A DNA stretch of 8,435 nucleotides from Flavobacteriales bacterium (lineage in GTDB: Bacteria > Bacteroidota > Bacteroidia > Flavobacteriales_D > Crocinitomicaceae): positions 1 through 8,435 of the forward strand of contig CANHQC010000075.1 of the NCBI GenBank assembly GCA_947462695.1. Direction: 5' to 3'. This document shows positions 7,153-8,435 of the stretch, in pieces. The notes under the pieces were generated by a model that was not told the DNA's origin, searched no databases, and was given only the letters and a program-made list of their open reading frames with translations. The stretch's first letter is position 1. Every line of letters begins with the position of its first letter. A program made the translations under genes and the position numbers.

Positions 7153-7168
7153 TGGCATAAATCTTGAA
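7153..7168 (+). promoter_or_regulatory. Sigma-54-like -24/-12 promoter of dnaK (candidate)
   Basis: TGGCATAAATCTTGAA fits the sigma-54 consensus TGGCAYRnnnnTTGCW at every fixed position except A7167 in place of C in the -12 GC. The GG-to-TTG spacing is correct. Predicted transcription would begin near 7179, giving a leader of about 28 nt before the ATG at 7207. An alternative primary-sigma reading is TTG at 7135-7137, 20 bp, then TAAATCTTG at 7158-7166, which has one extra base compared with TAnnTTTG. No CIRCE element (TTAGCACTC-N9-GAGTGCTAA) is present. Confidence 0.45.
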
Positions 7169-7206
7169 AAATGGCTGTTCGTTAACCAGCGATTTAAAAA
7201 CAGCAT

Positions 7207-8435
7207 ATGGGAAAAATAATAGGAATAGACTTAGGAACAACGAATTCGTGTGTTTCTGTCATGGAAGGGAATGAGCCGGTGGTGATTGCCAATTCCGAGG
7301 GAAAAAGAACAACGCCATCAGTGGTGGCATTTGTAGAAGGGGGAGAGCGTAAGGTAGGAGATCCGGCGAAACGTCAGGCGATTACCAATCCAACGAAGAC
7401 CATCTCTTCGATCAAGCGTTTCATGGGATCGTCTTTTGATGAGACCAAAAAAGAAGGTGAGCGCGTTCCTTACGAAGTAGTGAAAGGTGATAACAATACA
7501 CCACGTGTAAAAATAGACGATCGTTTATATTCTCCGCAAGAAATTTCAGCGATGATTCTTCAGAAAATGAAGAAAACAGCGGAGGATTATTTAGGTCAAG
7601 AGGTTACTGAGGCAGTTGTAACGGTTCCAGCATATTTTAACGACGCTCAACGTCAAGCAACTAAAGAAGCAGGAGAGATTGCTGGATTAACCATCAAGCG
7701 TATCATTAACGAGCCAACAGCTGCAGCACTTGCTTACGGATTAGACAAAAAAGGATTGGATCAAAAAATTGTCGTTTTCGATTTCGGTGGAGGAACACAT
7801 GACGTTTCTGTCCTTGAATTAGGCGATGGCGTTTTTGAAGTATTGGCAACTGATGGTGATACACACCTTGGAGGAGATGACGTGGATGAAGCCATCATTC
7901 AGTGGTTAGCTGATGAGTTTAAAGCAGATGAAGGACTAGACCTTCGTAAAGATCCAATGGCGTTACAGCGATTAAAAGAAGCTGCTGAAAAGGCGAAAAT
8001 TGAATTGTCATCTACGACAACATCTGAAATTAATTTGCCATACATCATGCCGGTAAACGGTATTCCAAAGCACTTGGTTCGCACGTTACAGCGTTCGAAA
8101 TTTGAGCAATTAATTTCGAGCATAGTAGAGCGTACAATTGCACCTTGTCGTTCGGCATTGCAAAATGCAGGATTGTCTACAAGTGATATCGATGAAGTCA
8201 TTCTAGTTGGAGGATCTACGCGTATTCCGATCATTCAGGATGCCGTTCAGCGTTTCTTTGGTAAAGCTCCGTCTAAAGGAGTGAATCCAGACGAGGTTGT
8301 AGCAGTTGGTGCAGCTATTCAAGGTGGTGTGTTAACTGGAGAGGTGAAAGATGTATTGCTTCTTGATGTCATTCCACTTTCATTAGGTATTGAAACAATG
8401 GGTGGTGTCTTTACGAAACTGATTGATGCAAATAC
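7207..8435 (+). CDS. dnaK: Chaperone DnaK (Hsp70), N-terminal 410 residues, cut by right edge
   Basis: The frame stays open from the ATG at 7207 to the window edge. It begins [20 protein letters not shown], the Hsp70 phosphate-1 signature. Other landmarks are the conserved Walker-like lysine region IKRFMG (69-74), [17 protein letters not shown] (140-156), [13 protein letters not shown] (167-179), the phosphate-2 loop [14 protein letters not shown] (191-204), [11 protein letters not shown] (217-227), [10 protein letters not shown] (332-341), and the interdomain linker DVLLLD (382-387) followed by [13 protein letters not shown]. The whole nucleotide-binding domain and linker are therefore present and look intact, with only the start of the substrate-binding domain. 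DnaK is about 630-640 residues, so roughly a third is missing to the right. It is the ATP-driven cytoplasmic folding chaperone working with DnaJ and GrpE, neither of which is in view. Histidine at 198, where E. coli has phenylalanine, is usual in Bacteroidota and not a defect. It is preceded by a possible sigma-54-type promoter. Confidence 0.97.
   Translation, partial: MGKIIGIDLGTTNSCVSVMEGNEPVVIANSEGKRTTPSVVAFVEGGERKVGDPAKRQAITNPTKTISSIKRFMGSSFDETKKEGERVPYEVVKGDNNTPRVKIDDRLYSPQEISAMILQKMKKTAEDYLGQEVTEAVVTVPAYFNDAQRQATKEAGEIAGLTIKRIINEPTAAALAYGLDKKGLDQKIVVFDFGGGTHDVSVLELGDGVFEVLATDGDTHLGGDDVDEAIIQWLADEFKADEGLDLRKDPMALQRLKEAAEKAKIELSSTTTSEINLPYIMPVNGIPKHLVRTLQRSKFEQLISSIVERTIAPCRSALQNAGLSTSDIDEVILVGGSTRIPIIQDAVQRFFGKAPSKGVNPDEVVAVGAAIQGGVLTGEVKDVLLLDVIPLSLGIETMGGVFTKLIDAN

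Noticed and set aside
7054..7206. CIRCE/HrcA operator before dnaK
   Set aside because: No TTAGCACTC or GAGTGCTAA half-site is present.
7899..8234. 111-codon minus-strand frame inside dnaK
   Set aside because: It is antisense to a highly conserved coding sequence; such shadow frames are common there and no motif or start signal supports it. The minus-strand frames inside the flippase, lipoprotein and capA-like genes are rejected for the same reason.
1..8435. CRISPR array, tRNA/rRNA genes, insertion sequence or prophage signals
   Set aside because: I saw no regularly spaced repeats, no tRNA-like cloverleaf in the intergenic regions, no transposase or integrase frame and no terminal inverted repeats. 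The window is densely filled with ordinary genes.

Overview
The window looks like ordinary chromosomal DNA from a member of the Bacteroidota, most likely Flavobacteriia and perhaps near Crocinitomicaceae/Fluviicola (the family guess is weak). The pointers are an AT-rich composition, start codons without Shine-Dalgarno sequences, repeated TAnnTTTG promoter elements at short distances from starts, a Bacteroidota-type DnaK (GGGTHDVS motif) and a surface-lipoprotein-style signal.

Layout, left to right. (1) Positions 1-540, minus strand: N-terminal 180 codons of a GT4-type glycosyltransferase that runs off the left edge and starts at TTG. (2) Positions 541-666: a 126-bp divergent intergenic region with a -7-type element for each direction. 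(3) Positions 667-2151, plus: a Wzx-like polysaccharide flippase. (4) Positions 2156-4771, minus: complete alanyl-tRNA synthetase (alaS), converging on the flippase with only 4 bp between the stop codons. (5) Positions 4772-5009: the alaS promoter, an operator-like palindrome with spaced CTCAAA repeats, and a T13 tract. (6) Positions 5010-5861, plus: a 283-residue secreted lipoprotein with six conserved-looking cysteines, followed by a strong intrinsic terminator. (7) Positions 5956-7053, plus: a CapA-family (PGA_cap) calcineurin-like protein whose promoter overlaps that terminator. (8) Positions 7054-7206: nested inverted repeats, TGTCA half-sites and a sigma-54-like -24/-12 element. (9) Positions 7207 to the right edge, plus: dnaK, covering the whole ATPase domain, the linker and the start of the substrate domain.

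How the genes relate. The glycosyltransferase and flippase probably belong to a surface polysaccharide locus extending to the left. alaS and dnaK are housekeeping genes. The lipoprotein and CapA-like gene appear to be separate transcription units between them. I see no mobile element, CRISPR array, toxin-antitoxin pair or defence island, and nothing that justifies claiming a new biological system. The points most worth a second look are the regulatory architecture upstream of dnaK, the uncharacterised surface lipoprotein with its unusual upstream region, and the terminator/promoter overlap.
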